DNA of 64,000 bases from positions 43,953,337 through 44,017,336 of the forward strand of contig JASEVX010000008.1 in NCBI GenBank assembly GCA_031761405.1, given 5' to 3'. A program made the translations under genes and the position numbers. Source of the DNA: Serripes groenlandicus (Eukaryota > Mollusca > Bivalvia > Cardiida > Cardiidae). Within the stretch, counting starts at the first letter, position 1. Each line of letters opens with the position of its first letter. The notes beneath the pieces were generated by a model, which was not told where the DNA came from, did not search any database, and was given only the letters and a program-made list of their open reading frames with translations. Shown here piece after piece: positions 40,739-51,692 of the stretch.

Positions 40739-41264
40739 CCCTTTAGGGTTGCTTCTGACAAACTAGTAGAACTATGACGCTTCTCTTTTCGATGTCCAAC
40801 AACTCTCGCCTCTTTGATGGCGAAACGACCGTCATGCATCGAGACCAAATTTCTCCTCCTGCGGATAAATAATACACTTGCGTATGACACGGACTATTTT
40901 ATCACGAAAATAGATCCCTTTAGGTTTACTTCTGACAAACTAGTTGAACTATGACACTTCTCATTTCGATGGCCAACAACTCTCGCCACTGTGATGTCGA
41001 AACGAAGATGCATCTTGACCAAGTTTCTCCTCTTGCGGATAAAATATACACTTGCGTATGACACGGACTATTTTATCACGAAAATAGATCCCTTTAGGTT
41101 TACTTCTGACAAACTAGTTGAACTATGACACTTCTCATTTCGATGGCCAACAACTCTCGCCTCTGTGATGTCGAAACGAAGATGCAAATTGACCAAATTT
41201 CTTCTGATGCGGATAAAATATACACTTGCGTATGACACGGACTATTTTATCACGAAAATAGATC
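40739..41264 (+). repeat. About 175-bp tandem repeat, 3 units
   Basis: CCCTTTAGG starts lie at 40739, 40916 and 41090. Each unit has TTCTGACAAACTAGT, TTTCGATGGCCAACAACTCT, CTTGCGTATGACACGGACTA and TTTTATCACGAAAATAGATC. The second and third units are closest to each other. Confidence 0.93.
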
Positions 41265-41524
41265 TCCCCCCATTTCGGCAAAGCGATATTGATCTGTACT
41301 AGGAAGGCGTTTCTCGACGCGTCTAACCGTAGATGGGTCTTTGAATGTGTCTCGTGTTATAGAATAACATTACTATTTGCCTGAATATCAATTTTATATC
41401 TGTATGCTGTTCAAAAAAGGACTCGATAACGTAATATTGAATACTTAAAACGGACCAGACTCTTAAAGTGTCCGGTCTTATCATAAGCAAGACTATGTGT
41501 TTCAATATGTAACCCACAAACTCT

Positions 41525-41688
41525 TTATCCCTTTCTCACTAACAACAAATCTGGAGCAGACGACTTTGAACTCATACAGCAAAAACTACCGAAAGTCTCT
41601 ATCATTATAAGCAGTTTCTCATTTTACCAAAATATTTCCAAAATTCGTCTACTTCAAAATGCGTCTGCAAGTGTCAAGGGGTTAACAA
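41525..41688 (-). mobile_element. MITE-A, degenerate copy
   Basis: TTATCCCTTTCTCACTAACA, ATCTGGAGCAGACGACTTTG, AGCAGTTTCTCATTTTACCA and GCAAGTGTCAAGGGGTTAAC remain. One hairpin arm is deleted. Confidence 0.68.
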
Positions 41689-41944
41689 GGAATCGGTAAC
41701 AAAATATTTTACTTCTAGCATACTTAAATGGATTAGTCTTTTAGTGGTGTCTGATCTTATGTTTTTACAACATTATATTTTGAATATGTATTTTGATCAA
41801 CATATTAATTACACAAATTCTAACAATAAATGCGTCTTTGCGGTTATCTGGTTTGATATAATGGAAAATAATATGCGTTCGAATGTTTATTTCCATACAC
41901 ACTCGGAGTGTCGTTTTGATAGTCTTGTCTTCTGTATAACAGTC

Positions 41945-42400
41945 TGTAGTTAATTGGTAAGACCATTCTTCTCGGACGTGGGAGGACAGGGTTCGATCTC
42001 CGGCTGGGTCATACCAAAGGCTGCAAACATTGTAGCAATGGCTTCGCTTCCATGCGCTCAGGGTTGTGTCGATAGCATTACGACGGACGCATCGGTGTGA
42101 GGATTAACACTACTGATAATTTACCCAGCAAACACCGCATGGAAGACAGTGGTGCAGTAGTAGAGTGTCGGCATCTCGTACCAAAGGTCCCGGGTTCGAA
42201 TCCCGTGATGAGCGGTTTCTGCCTTTGGGATATTCGACGCAACCGATGCGAGTACTGGTTATGGCTGCATGAAGCAGACACCGAGCGTGATTAATATAAA
42301 GCTTAAAGCTTGTTTCGCAATCGATGTAAAATAAAGAAGTTGAAACTAACACCGCCATAAGGCTAAAATACTGTTGAAAGCGGCTTAATACACCATTCAA
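41945..42400 (+). mobile_element. SINE S1 interrupted by SINE S4
   Basis: AATTGGTAAGACCATTCTTC, B box GGTTCGATCTCC, then CGGCTGGGTCATACCAAAGG and ATGCGCTCAGGGTTGTG. S1 breaks at CAGCAAACACCGC and resumes at AACACCGCCATAAGGC, with TACTGTTGAAAGCGGCTTAA. The A-box part of the head is poor. Confidence 0.82.
42139..42347 (+). mobile_element. SINE S4, inside S1
   Basis: The tRNA-like head GACAGTGGTGCAGTAGTAGA has A box TGGTGCAGTAG. The B box is GGTTCGAATCC, a perfect fit to GGTTCRANNCC. The body (GCGGTTTCTGCCTTTGGGAT, AACCGATGCGAGTACTGG) is unlike S1-S3. The 3' end TGTAAAATAAAGAAGTTG is A-rich. AACACCGC flanks both sides as an 8-bp target duplication. Confidence 0.88.
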
Positions 42401-42440
42401 ACAGAAAGTAATGTTTCTAAAAGGACAGTTTACCACTTAG

Positions 42441-42653
42441 TTAACTCTTTCAGCGCCAAAGGCAATATTGAGGATTTTGCAAACAATACTGATTCAGGCG
42501 AGTCAGCTCGTAACGAGCTGTCTCACCTGAAATCAGCATTGTTTGCCTTTTATTTATCGAAATAGTCCAAACTGTTATTACATGAGAAATGGGGACGCCC
42601 GATTTTGAACATGAAATAGTCTACTTTAAACAATTCGGCGCTGAAAGAGTTAA
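42441..42653 (+). mobile_element. MITE-B copy, full length
   Basis: TTAACTCTTTCAGCGCC to GGCGCTGAAAGAGTTAA, with TTAA at both ends. The central GCGAGTCAGCTCGTAACGAG, CTGTCTCACC dyad is intact. It is about 84 bp from an oppositely oriented MITE-B. Confidence 0.94.
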
Positions 42654-42737
42654 TATGTACAGACATACACACACAACTATTTTATAATGGGTGAGTCGTT
42701 CGAGTTCTATGGCCTTGTATGACAACGATGATATTGG

Positions 42738-42951
42738 TTAACTCTTTCAGCGCCGAATTGTTTAAAGTAGACTCTTCCATGTTCAACATTGGGTGTGTCC
42801 ATTTTTCTATTTATGAAAGTTTTGGACTATTTTGGTAACTAAAAGGCAAACAATGCTGATTTCAGGTGAGACAGCTCGTTACGAGCTGGCTCACCTGAAT
42901 CTGCATTGTTTGCAAAAACCTAAAAGTTGCCTGTGGCGCTGAAAGAGTTAA
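42738..42951 (-). mobile_element. MITE-B copy, full length, inverted relative to previous
   Basis: TTAACTCTTTCAGCGCCGAA to GGCGCTGAAAGAGTTAA with TTAA both sides. The centre is GTGAGACAGCTCGTTACGAG, CTGGCTCACC. Orientation is set by AAAGTAGACTCTTCCATG near the left end. Confidence 0.94.
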
Positions 42952-43212
42952 CAAAGGAATCGCGAAGGTAATATGTAACCACGTGTCTCCTAACACTTGA
43001 TGGGTCTTTGATGCTGTCTTGTCTTATATAATAACAACACTATCTGTTTGAATATGTAGATCTGTATACTTTATACGTAGGAATCGTTAAGCTATTTACA
43101 TAACATTATGAATAATATATCCTACTTATGGTGCAGGCAAGGAGGCCGCTTTAACCCATACAAGACATTACTTGAGGCGAGTCAAGCTATTGAAGGTATT
43201 GATGCCTCTCCA

Positions 43213-43426
43213 TTAACCCTTTCCCTGATATAGACGCTTTCTGACGCCTCTGAAAACATAGTGACAACAGAAGAAATTGCTCAAAACGAGCAATTTCTCC
43301 TTTTGACACAATGTTTTCCACTTATAGTCATAGATTATCCATTTAATTATAGAGATTTTCTAATTTTTTGACAAAATATGTTCAAAGTCGTCTACTGCAC
43401 AATTGTAGTATGAGGGAAAGGGTTAA
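43213..43426 (+). mobile_element. MITE-A copy, full length
   Basis: TTAACCCTTTCCCTGATATA to TATGAGGGAAAGGGTTAA with TTAA both sides. The hairpin GAAGAAATTGCTC, AAAAC, GAGCAATTTCTCC is intact. GCAGCAGACGGC near the left is deleted (GACGCCTCTGAAAACATAG). Confidence 0.92.
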
Positions 43427-43461
43427 GGCATCCATTACATATCAATCGGAATGATAAGTTG

Positions 43462-43467
43462 TGTTAG

Positions 43468-43502
<35 letters not shown>
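43462..43502 (+). repeat. (GTT)n microsatellite
   Basis: About 12 GTT units lie directly before a reversed S3 3' end, so the tract is probably the SINE tail. Confidence 0.9.
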
Positions 43503-43730
43503 GAAGGGCAACGCCTTTTGCAACATTATTTCAGTTACTCACGGCTACAGTTCACTTATCCATGCTCCCTGAGTACACAAACAAATACTAGGTTAGGAAA
43601 CGTGCACCGCGACTTCTATTCGTGGTCCCTGGGTACACAAACAAATACTAGGTTAGGAAAGGTGCACTCTAGCATAACCATCGCGACTTCTATTCGTGAT
43701 ATTTTACATTATTATTTATATATTATTATT
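43498..43730 (-). mobile_element. SINE S3 with a 60-bp internal duplication
   Basis: CAACGCCTTTTGCAACATTA, ACTCACGGCTACAGTTCACT are S3 in reverse. CCCTGAGTACACAAACAAAT at 43568 recurs as CCCTGGGTACACAAACAAAT at 43628, with ACTAGGTTAGGAAA and GCGACTTCTATTCGTG repeated. The head is not seen. Confidence 0.7.
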
Positions 43731-44050
43731 TAGTTAGACATTTTCACACATGTTGATGATTGTGTACATTTACCATTTAATATACCAACTAGTTCTACTT
43801 AGTATTTATCTAAGTCATATACTTCCACTTTGTAAATGGCCAAAGATAAATTGTATCGATGTTTGATAATAACGGATTGCATTTAATTGCAATGATGATA
43901 GTGAGGGATCTTGCAAGACAGAGCGCATGCAATTAACCAATTAAGTCCTCGATATTCACATATAGAGTGCAGCATCCCGAAACGGCACATCTGCATAACT
44001 GAAACTTCTAAAACTAGGACTATCACTGAAGATGATAAATACCCCTAAAA
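43731..44050. other. No feature recognised
   Basis: I see unassigned AT-rich sequence. Confidence 0.4.
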
Positions 44051-44290
44051 CAGCACCTTGACCTACACCATAACTCAATAAGTAAAAGGGCCATAACTCT
44101 GTATAATAACATGCAATTGTAACCCCTTTAGGATATGCACTTCTCCTCTTGGTATAGAAGTTTCATGTAAAATGTTATTGAATTTCACTCAGTGGTTTGT
44201 AAGAAATATGGCTTCCGACCGACAGACAGACAGACAGCCCGACACAGTGACTCCTATATACCCCCTCTTCTTCGAAATGGGTATAATGAC
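44050..44290 (+). repeat. Possible dispersed repeat with (GACA)n tract
   Basis: CACCTTGACCTACACCATAA, GGGCCATAACTCTGTATAAT, GGCTTCCGACCGACAGACAG and TATATACCCCCTCTTC resemble a repeat style seen widely in bivalve introns. That is memory of style. There is no second copy here to prove it. Confidence 0.35.
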
Positions 44291-44599
44291 AGCTTCATCT
44301 GGCTAACAATTATTGCAGAACAAGAATCTGTTGGTGGAGTCGAAAACGTTGAGGGGAAGAAAAGGGAAATTTCCTGTTCCGAGCAATAAATTCTTTTTCT
44401 ATTTTGAAATTTAATTGACCGCACACTTGAGAATACATCATGCACTCGATACTCTGTTTACTCGATACAGTGGTGCTTTCTTTTTATTACACAGTCGCTC
44501 TATATAATCAAATCCACAAAGATGCACGAAAGTACCAACGTTTACCGTTTCTTTTCAAAATTAAATTCTATATTAACTAGTATCGACAAAGCATTTTGC

Positions 44600-44732
44600 C
44601 TTTGACACTTAACATATTTTATAAATATGGCAAACATATTGTATGTTTAGAAAAACATATAACATATATACTAAAAGATATTTACAAACATATTGTATGT
44701 TTAGAAAAACATATAACTTATAAACAAACAAA
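44600..44732. repeat. Local 55-bp duplication
   Basis: CAAACATATTGTATGTTTAG, AAAAACATATAAC occurs at about 44630 and again at about 44687. Minus-strand frames over it repeat VYMLYVFLNIQYVC. Confidence 0.8.
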
Positions 44733-44734
44733 AA

Positions 44735-44935
44735 ACCCTGGTTTAGGGGCAATTTTGACCCCTTTGTAAACAATGCAAATTTAGGTGCCATTGCTCAGAA
44801 CGAGCAATGGCACCTAAATTTCTATTGTTTACCAAGAGAGATGATTTATCGCTTATAAAGACTTTATGGCCAGGTTGTTAACTTTAATTAAAAAATACAA
44901 ATTTTAGTTACAACCTTTTCACGCCAAACCCTCGA
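44735..44935 (-). mobile_element. MITE-H, one end truncated
   Basis: It starts inside the element at CCTGGTTTAGGGGCAATTTT. The central hairpin TTAGGTGCCATTGCTC, AGAAC, GAGCAATGGCACCTAA is perfect. The right end is TTTTAGTTACAACC, TTTTCACGCCAAACCCTCGA. The outer left 30-35 bases are missing. Confidence 0.88.
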
Positions 44936-45448
44936 TTTCTTTTGGCCTCCGCCAGATGTCCTTTCCTTGATAGGTTGCAGTGTAGAATTATACACACTTT
45001 GTTTCTGACGCGATTCATGTGTATATTTCCCATTTCGCCATATGGGGAGAGCCCTTCGTTTACCAAAGAGATATTGATTTTGTATCATGAAGGTGTTTCT
45101 GGAAGCGTCCCATAGCAGACGAGTTCTGGAGATCGTCTACCAATTGTTCACATATCATAAATATCCTGGTAATATATTTATCTATAAATGTGACTGGAAT
45201 ATTACATACAGTCACATCTCTATGAGCCGAAGCCCCCATTCTGTATGTTATTCTCAGTACCTATTTATAAAAGAATACTTTTGAAGTATCAAGGTGAACT
45301 GGTCCCTGGATTATAACTGAAATACCATGGGTCACTGAGTTCAACTCTTTACTATTCAATCTCAATAAAAACCTTTCAAAATATGTCGAAATTATGACCG
45401 TACATTAATTATGACTACATTGATTTCGCTTAAAACATACCGGCCAGG
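44936..45448. other. No feature recognised
   Basis: I see no gene or repeat ends. Short frames at 44888-45284 lack domains. Confidence 0.4.
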
Positions 45449-45786
45449 GGCGTAGCTTGGCAATAACCAATGTGTAGGCCGTCTCGTGAGAAAATCAACA
45501 TTGTGGACTCTGCTTAAAGTATCGACCCGGATCAGCCTAAGCATGCCACACAGGCGTACCCGGATACACACTTTTCGCCTCCTGTGGATTTTCCGTTTCA
45601 GGAATTACTACTCTATCTATCCCCCCTTAGACGGAATGTGTCGACTGAATCAGTCTACGCGGACAACGCAGGCTGATCTGAACGATACATTACGCAGATG
45701 TGTATCGACGAAGCTGCATTTTGGGGCATTTTTAGAAAAAATGTGTAGGCACGTGCCTATAGTACCTAAAGGGAGCTACGACCCTG
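45449..45786 (-). mobile_element. hAT-like end pair enclosing a MITE-C
   Basis: CAGGGGCGTAGCTTGGCAAT opens the locus and AGCTACGACCCTG closes it. Inside is a reverse MITE-C, from GGCCGTCTCGTGAGAAAATC at 45478 to CAGATGTGTATCGACGAAGC near 45715. ATGTGTAGG occurs on both sides of the MITE-C (45470 and 45739), a possible 9-bp duplication. The 24.6 kb locus is a truncated relative. Confidence 0.78.
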
Positions 45787-46600
45787 CCGACACCTCCTTT
45801 TGGGTTGAAGAACTGGTAATGACGCAGCAATAATAGTATGTGACCTACATATTGTAACGATGAAGCGTTCAGTTCTATTTCCACTTGTCTATAGATGGAG
45901 GCCTTGTACCAATCACCTAATTATCAATTGGTCGGTTAAGCATAATCTATGAATAAGATAACTAATTACTGGTTACATCCGCATCAAAGCATAGTGTTCT
46001 CTCTGATAAAGAATGATTATTTCGATTTTGGCTTGAACTCATCACCTGTGTACCTTATTTACAATGACATGCGTGCTAACTGTATTAAAATTGTATAAAA
46101 AAAGATATGTCCATGACTCTGTGAGTTCTTTCACGTAATTGGATGCATCACTTGTCCAATTATTTAAATTGTTTATATCTGTGCTGTCTAAAAGAGATAA
46201 GCGCTTACCGTTGGAAATGATACTCGTTCTCTGCATATCTAATTTAGTCATAGAAATATACATATATACATACCTTTATTATGTAAATAAAGGCATCCGG
46301 CCCTGAATACCATATGCATTTCATTTTCATATACAATACAATACAAAATAAAATATATGAAGGCATTTTTGGAAGTTTACACCAGTATTTTATACATTTA
46401 ATGCGATCATCAATACATACTGCCGCATTCACACTATGCTAAACAGTCATTTACAGAGTTACTAACTACTTAAATATCATTACAGAACTGAATATGTAAT
46501 TGTTTTCAATACTATGTAGTATGTCTTTTCATTCCTATTTCTATGGCACCAAATATCAATGGTAAACTGGTGTGTCTCACTTTGTAATCGTGTTTCTATA
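45787..46600. other. No feature recognised
   Basis: I see AT-rich sequence and chance frames of 62-73 codons. Confidence 0.4.
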
Positions 46601-46603
46601 AAT

Positions 46604-46866
46604 GAGCCGTCCCGCGAGAAAACTGAAATGATGGCCTCTGCGTAATGTATCGATTCAGATCAGTCTGCGCAGTCCGCGCAGAATGATCCGGGCCGACACA
46701 TTCCGTCTCAGAGGGATAGAGGTACAGAGTAATGATTCCTGAAACAGAAAAACCCACAGGATGCGAAAAGTATATGTCCGGGTTAGCCTACGCGGCATGC
46801 TTAGGCTGTTCCGGGTCGATGCTTTACGCAGAGACCACAATGTTGTTTTTTGTTGCGAAACGGCTC
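46604..46866 (+). mobile_element. MITE-C copy, full length
   Basis: GAGCCGTCCCGCGAGAAAAC opens it, then TGGCCTCTGCGTAATGTATC, GACACATTCCGTCTCAGAGG and GTTAGCCTACGCGGCATGCT. The right end TTGTTGCGAAACGGCTC is mutated. Flanks AAAT and AAGT are too poor to call a target duplication. Confidence 0.88.
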
Positions 46867-47068
46867 AAGTACTTTAATTTAGTGTCATATTTGTTAATAA
46901 ATCATACAATGCAAAATATGTTTATACGTACGTCTATCTAAACAAAGATCCAATTTGTTGTTGTTTTTTATATCTCCAAATCTGTATTTTTTATATAGCT
47001 AAACACTTCCGATGAAACGGAGATGTAGTAAATAGAACTTTAGCGCGAATATGTATTTTGTAATTAGC

Positions 47069-47281
47069 TTAACTCTTTCAGCGCCAAAGGCAATATTGAG
47101 CTTTTTGCAAACAATACAGATTCTGGTGAGGCAGCTCGTAACGAGCTGTCTCACCTGAAATCTGCATTGTTTGGCTGTAAGTTATAAAGATATTCCAAAA
47201 ATCCTATAACATGAAAATAGTTTCGTCCGATTTTGAACAAGGAAGAGTCTACTTTAAACAATTCGGCGCTGAAAGGGTTAA
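47069..47281 (+). mobile_element. MITE-B copy, full length
   Basis: TTAACTCTTTCAGCGCC to GGCGCTGAAAGGGTTAA with TTAA both sides. The centre GTGAGGCAGCTCGTAACGAG, CTGTCTCACC is intact. Confidence 0.93.
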
Positions 47282-48930
47282 GATTTTTTTCTATATAAAA
47301 AACATCCCTATGTTTTTGCTTAGAAATAATAGGCTGAGCTTCCCGTCGTTGTTTAGTAATTCGGTAGTTTTAATACATGTACGTGAATAAGTAAGACAAT
47401 TATTTTTAGATGGTAACCGAATTGGTCATCACACCAATCAATCAAATTTGAATTATAGATAATTTAAACATGATATATTGAAAATGAAAGTAATTGATTG
47501 TGCTGGGGTAATACATTCACTCACTATATTGAAGGAATGCCATTCGTGTACTTTATATGATATGTATAGGATCGCCTACTTTGAATTATTATTTCGAAAG
47601 AGATGTATATAACTTTGAGTGAAATGACAATGTATGTCTCATAGTAATGATTATTGAGGAAAAGGATAAATTACACTCGAATGATATTTCAACTTCAAAT
47701 GAGTCGAACATTCTTTATAGACGAAGTAATACACATTTCAAAGAATGGAAAACGAGATAAAGTATAGTATAACTTTTTTTTTTTAAACAAAATCCCTGTC
47801 CCTATACAATTCACTTCCACCGAATCAGACACTTTGGACAAGAAAAAATGTTATAATAATAAAAATAAAAGAGATGCACAGTTTTTCAGCGTGAGTAAAA
47901 TAAACGTGTACAGTTCTCAATATTGTAATACCAAGTACGTTCTTGCACACGCTATGGGTACGTGAAAAGAAAACCTATCGATGATCAGTCTTAGAATTCG
48001 GAAATTGTCGTAAAATATCTTCCTTTTTTTTGTTAATGGGTTAATTAAGCAGTGCCTGCCGTGGGGGCATTTGCGCACAGCGGGTCCCAATATTACTTTT
48101 TCTCCTCCAGAAACCCAAACTAAATGATGAATGAGTGAACGAAATAGGCGAAGAGCCAGTCAATGTATAGCTTGCTCGCTATCGATATAAAAACACAAAT
48201 TCGGTTTAGCACGAACGTCTATGAAATGTGAAGTTAACACTGGAGTTTGTCATCGCATGCAATATCGCTTGCGCAGCAATGAATTGGGCTATTCCTGTAG
48301 CACTTTGTCTACAATTTGTACACGAGCTCTTGTAAAGGTATTGGTACGGTAAAGGTTTATATGAAACTGTTACAGATCTAAGCCTTTAACACTGCGGTCA
48401 GAAACACCAGGGGAACTACTTTTTTTTCGTGATGCGGTTAATTTGTACGCATCCTCCTCGGTAAATACGCTAATGATAAAGTCCATTATCTGATCCACAA
48501 GAAAGCAACCATTATTAGTTTTTGATCATCAAATGCAGATTATTTTTCGGGATAATTCCCTCTGTGGCACAAAAGGGTTTGGCGCAAACTACTGACGGTG
48601 CTTTATGGTCTCGCGAGAATTTACGAGAGGGCTCATTGATTTGCATGAAAGGGCCCGGATGATGGATATTCCTACAGTAATTGTCCTTTACCGTGTCTTA
48701 GAATCTTCTCTCCGAGTTGTCCTTCTAAAAGATATTCCATGTTATATTTTCTAAATTGTTTGATCGTATACGGCAAGCCTAAAATGCATTTACAGACTCC
48801 TTTGATATACGAGTATATATACAATTGATGTGCATTGTTATCGTCTGCTTGATATTTGTTCTGTACGTATATATGTGTTAGGAAATTGCTTTTATTAGAT
48901 GATATTTGTACACGTACAGTCATAATATAA
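47282..48930. other. No gene or repeat recognised, about 1.6 kb
   Basis: I looked for exons and repeat ends and found none I can support. A CTCCTCCAG/AAACCC boundary near 48108 looks splice-like but has no coding frame around it. A TCTCGCGAGAATTTACGAGA string near 48611 recalls the MITE-C tip without more. Confidence 0.4.
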
Positions 48931-48932
48931 GA

Positions 48933-49145
48933 TTTACCCATTCCAAAATATAGACGCTTTTTGACTCCTCTGAAGCAGACGACTTTTAAAAACAATGTGA
49001 CAAATGGAGAAATTTCTCCATTTGGAACAATTTGTTCAACTCTATTCAATAATAGTACCATCCCTTTATAGAGATTTTCCATGTTTTTGTCGGCATACTT
49101 TCAAAGTCTTCTGCTGCAGATTTGTTTTATGCTGTGAAGGATTAA
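48933..49145 (+). mobile_element. MITE-A copy, hairpin shortened
   Basis: TTTACCCATTCCAAAATATA, GACTCCTCTGAAGCAGACGA, then GACAAATGGAGAAATTTCTC, CATTTGG with the GCTC...GAGC loop deleted, and TCTTCTGCTGCAGATTTG before GTGAAGGATTAA. The hairpin stem pairs directly without the usual loop. Confidence 0.82.
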
Positions 49146-49237
49146 CACAGTCTTTGCCAATAACGCAGACCAAGATCAGTATTACATTCCGTTTAGTAAA
49201 AGGCAGATCAACATCATTCGCGTCCGATTTATGAATT

Positions 49238-49404
49238 ACTCTTGTAGTAATGGCTGGAATCCTTGCCGCTTAGGGTAACGGGATTAGCATTCGGACTGGC
49301 TGGCTGTATCAGGATAAATGGACTAGTAGTACTGGTAAATTACCAAGGAAACGCCGTGATATAATCGAAAAACTGTTGACGCGGCTTAAAACAATCAATC
49401 AAAA
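49238..49404 (+). mobile_element. SINE S1, 5'-truncated
   Basis: It starts at TTGTAGTAATGGCTGGAATC, runs through GTAACGGGATTAGCATTCGG, ATCAGGATAAATGGACTAGT and GAAACGCCGTGATATAATCG, and ends TGTTGACGCGGCTTAAAAC with a CAATCAATC tail. Confidence 0.87.
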
Positions 49405-50365
49405 TAAATTATTCGAACACATTTTTATTTTCACGCAATGTAGTCGTTTTCAAACAATGATGGTTAAATTGTAAGCACGGAATTTAAAAGCCGTGCAATG
49501 GATATACGATACATGTTTTAGAAAACACAATTACTTAAGAATGCAATGTATTGTTTATTCCACAGGAGAACGAGTGTGCATACATACATCCCGAAACACA
49601 TCATAGTAGCAAAGCCTTTTTATTGCATAGGCTTCACTTTTAAGATGATGAGAAACAAGTGAATGTAAGACTTGTGGATTTATTGATGATACTATAAAGA
49701 ACTTGTTTTTACACCGAACACTCACTGTTTGTCTTAGTGCTAATCTACTTTTTTAATGAAATGCTTGAATATGCCCCACTGCTTTCAGGTCATTGCATCA
49801 CGTATATACATGCAGTAAGATTACAAACGGATGGTATCACTACATTTAATTTGTAACTCGAAAAAGTAGTTTTTGCAGATAAAATCCACTATATGGGGTT
49901 GGTGCATGTTTGCTTGCGCTTTAGGAAAGCGTTTGGTGTGTGACAAAGCTGTTTCTGTCTTACTCAGTAAAACACAGACTAGGGCTTAAATGCGTCTCAA
50001 TGAGGGACATTAATGATAATTATATTATCTCCCTTGTCAGATAAAGACCAAGGAAGACCAAATAGTTGGTAGGTCCTTTTAGTTGGAATCCTTTGTCTTT
50101 ATCGCTATTTCGCAATGAGATATTGTACACTTTAATCATAAATGTGTTAATTAAAGTGATGATTCAAAAGAGAAAATTTACATAGCAGTGTTTAAAGCAA
50201 ACAATTGTGGAATTAGTAATCAATCTAATAACAGTTGGCCAAGAAAATGCAATTATAAGTGCACCATCCAGTGCAAAGAAACCAATGATAAAAACCGAGG
50301 AAACCAAATGATAGGACCTAGCTAGATGTAGAGAGTATTAAAGGGAGATAACTGACCGATGTCTC
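49405..50365. other. No gene or repeat recognised
   Basis: About 0.96 kb of AT-rich sequence without visible structure. Confidence 0.4.
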
Positions 50366-50608
50366 CAATTGATTGATTATTGAATGTATTACGCCGCTTT
50401 AAACACATTTTCAGTTATATCACGGCGTTTCCATTTATACTGACACCAGCCAATCAGTCGTAAAGCTAACCCCGCAGCCCTGAGGGCCAAGAGGGCAGCC
50501 ATTTACTACAATTTTTGAATTATTTGGTATGACCCGGTCGAGGATCTAACTTGCAATCCCCCGCACCCGATGCGGATGCCCTACCACTACCTCACATAGG
50601 CGATAAAT
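50366..50608 (-). mobile_element. SINE S1, full length with small central deletion
   Basis: ATTGATTGATTATTGAATGT is the tail side. TATATCACGGCGTTTCCATT lacks the TACTGGTAACTTACC block. CCCTGAGGGCCAAGAGGGCA, GGTATGACCCGGTCGAGGAT and a head CCCTACCACTACCTCACATA follow. The B box is weak. Confidence 0.82.
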
Positions 50609-50789
50609 GCGACTCAAATCTTGTAAATAATGTGATACGAATAGCCTCAGGCAGCCGACCAAAAGGGGTCTTGCTGTATAACAGCTTGCGCATCACATAG
50701 AATAAACCGAACACGAGCCGATTGGGGGGCTACACTTTTTTTTCCACACGGCGTCAGTATGGGATAGGTTTTAATTTTGTACCATGGGG

Positions 50790-51003
50790 TGACGACTCCG
50801 CGTAATGTATCGTCCCAGATCTGCCTGCGCAGTCCGACACATACACGACTCTATTCTCGGGTGAATAGAGGTATAGCGTTACGAGTCCTGAAACAGAAAA
50901 TCCACAGGAGGCGAAATGGTCTGTCCGGGTTAGCCTGTGCGGCATCATAGGGTTAATCCGGGTCAATACTTTACGCAATGTTGGTTTCCTCGCGGAACAG
51001 CTC
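50790..51003 (+). mobile_element. MITE-C, left end truncated
   Basis: It starts near GACTCCGCGTAATGTATCGT, lacking the outer GAGCCGTCCC tip. AATCCACAGGAGGCGAAATG, GTTAGCCTGTGCGGCAT and the right end CCTCGCGGAACAGCTC remain. Confidence 0.82.
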
Positions 51004-51224
51004 ATATGGCTCCCGACACGTGAACACCGACTCTCGAAAGTTTATAACGAACTTAATGGCATAATTGTATAGTCAGTATGTGGATAACATATATCTCCGG
51101 AGTCATTAAGGATTGCTGTGCGACCGGATAGCAAGCAGGGGAGATGCTGATCAGACTATACAGAGGCGCAGGTTGATCCGGATGTATGCGAACAGTGACG
51201 GATATCTGAATAATTTGATGTACG

Positions 51225-51475
51225 TAGATGAACCGTCACGATAGCGAAGTTTAATAGATTTCACATCGGTCGTAGGTTCGATCCCCAACCGGTGCAAACT
51301 AAACAGAATATTCTTTCCTTCCATAACTCTCAGGATTATGTGGTCTGCATTACGACTGACTTGATGGTGTCTGGACACATGGATCATTAATGCTGGTAAC
51401 TGACCCAGGCAACGCCGTGATGTAGCCGAAAACATGTTGACAGCGGCGTCAAACAACATACAAACAAATAGAAAA
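51225..51475 (+). mobile_element. SINE S1, diverged head
   Basis: B box GGTTCGATCCCC is excellent, in GTCGTAGGTTCGATCCCCAA. The head before it is unlike other S1 copies. The body keeps GCATTACGACTGACTTGATG, TGCTGGTAACTGACCC and AACGCCGTGATGTAGCCGAA, ending ACAGCGGCGTCAAACAAC. Confidence 0.8.
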
Positions 51476-51692
51476 TGTACTCAGAGGCACCAATACCCCC
51501 TTTTTTGTTAAACGCGTCCCATATGTTTCTAGAGTTATAGAATTTTTCTTCTGGTGGAAGTGCACTTTTTATCAATAAGGACTACACAACAGCAAGCTAC
51601 GTGACACCACCAAGATGTTGAGGCCCTCTGAGAGTTTGAAATATAAACGCGTTATCGACGTCTTCAATCCAGTCTTCTTATAGAATGATGAT

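Noticed and set aside
48090..48330. Possible exon after a CTCCTCCAG acceptor-like site
   Set aside because: All frames are interrupted by stops within a short distance, and no donor or homology could be supported.
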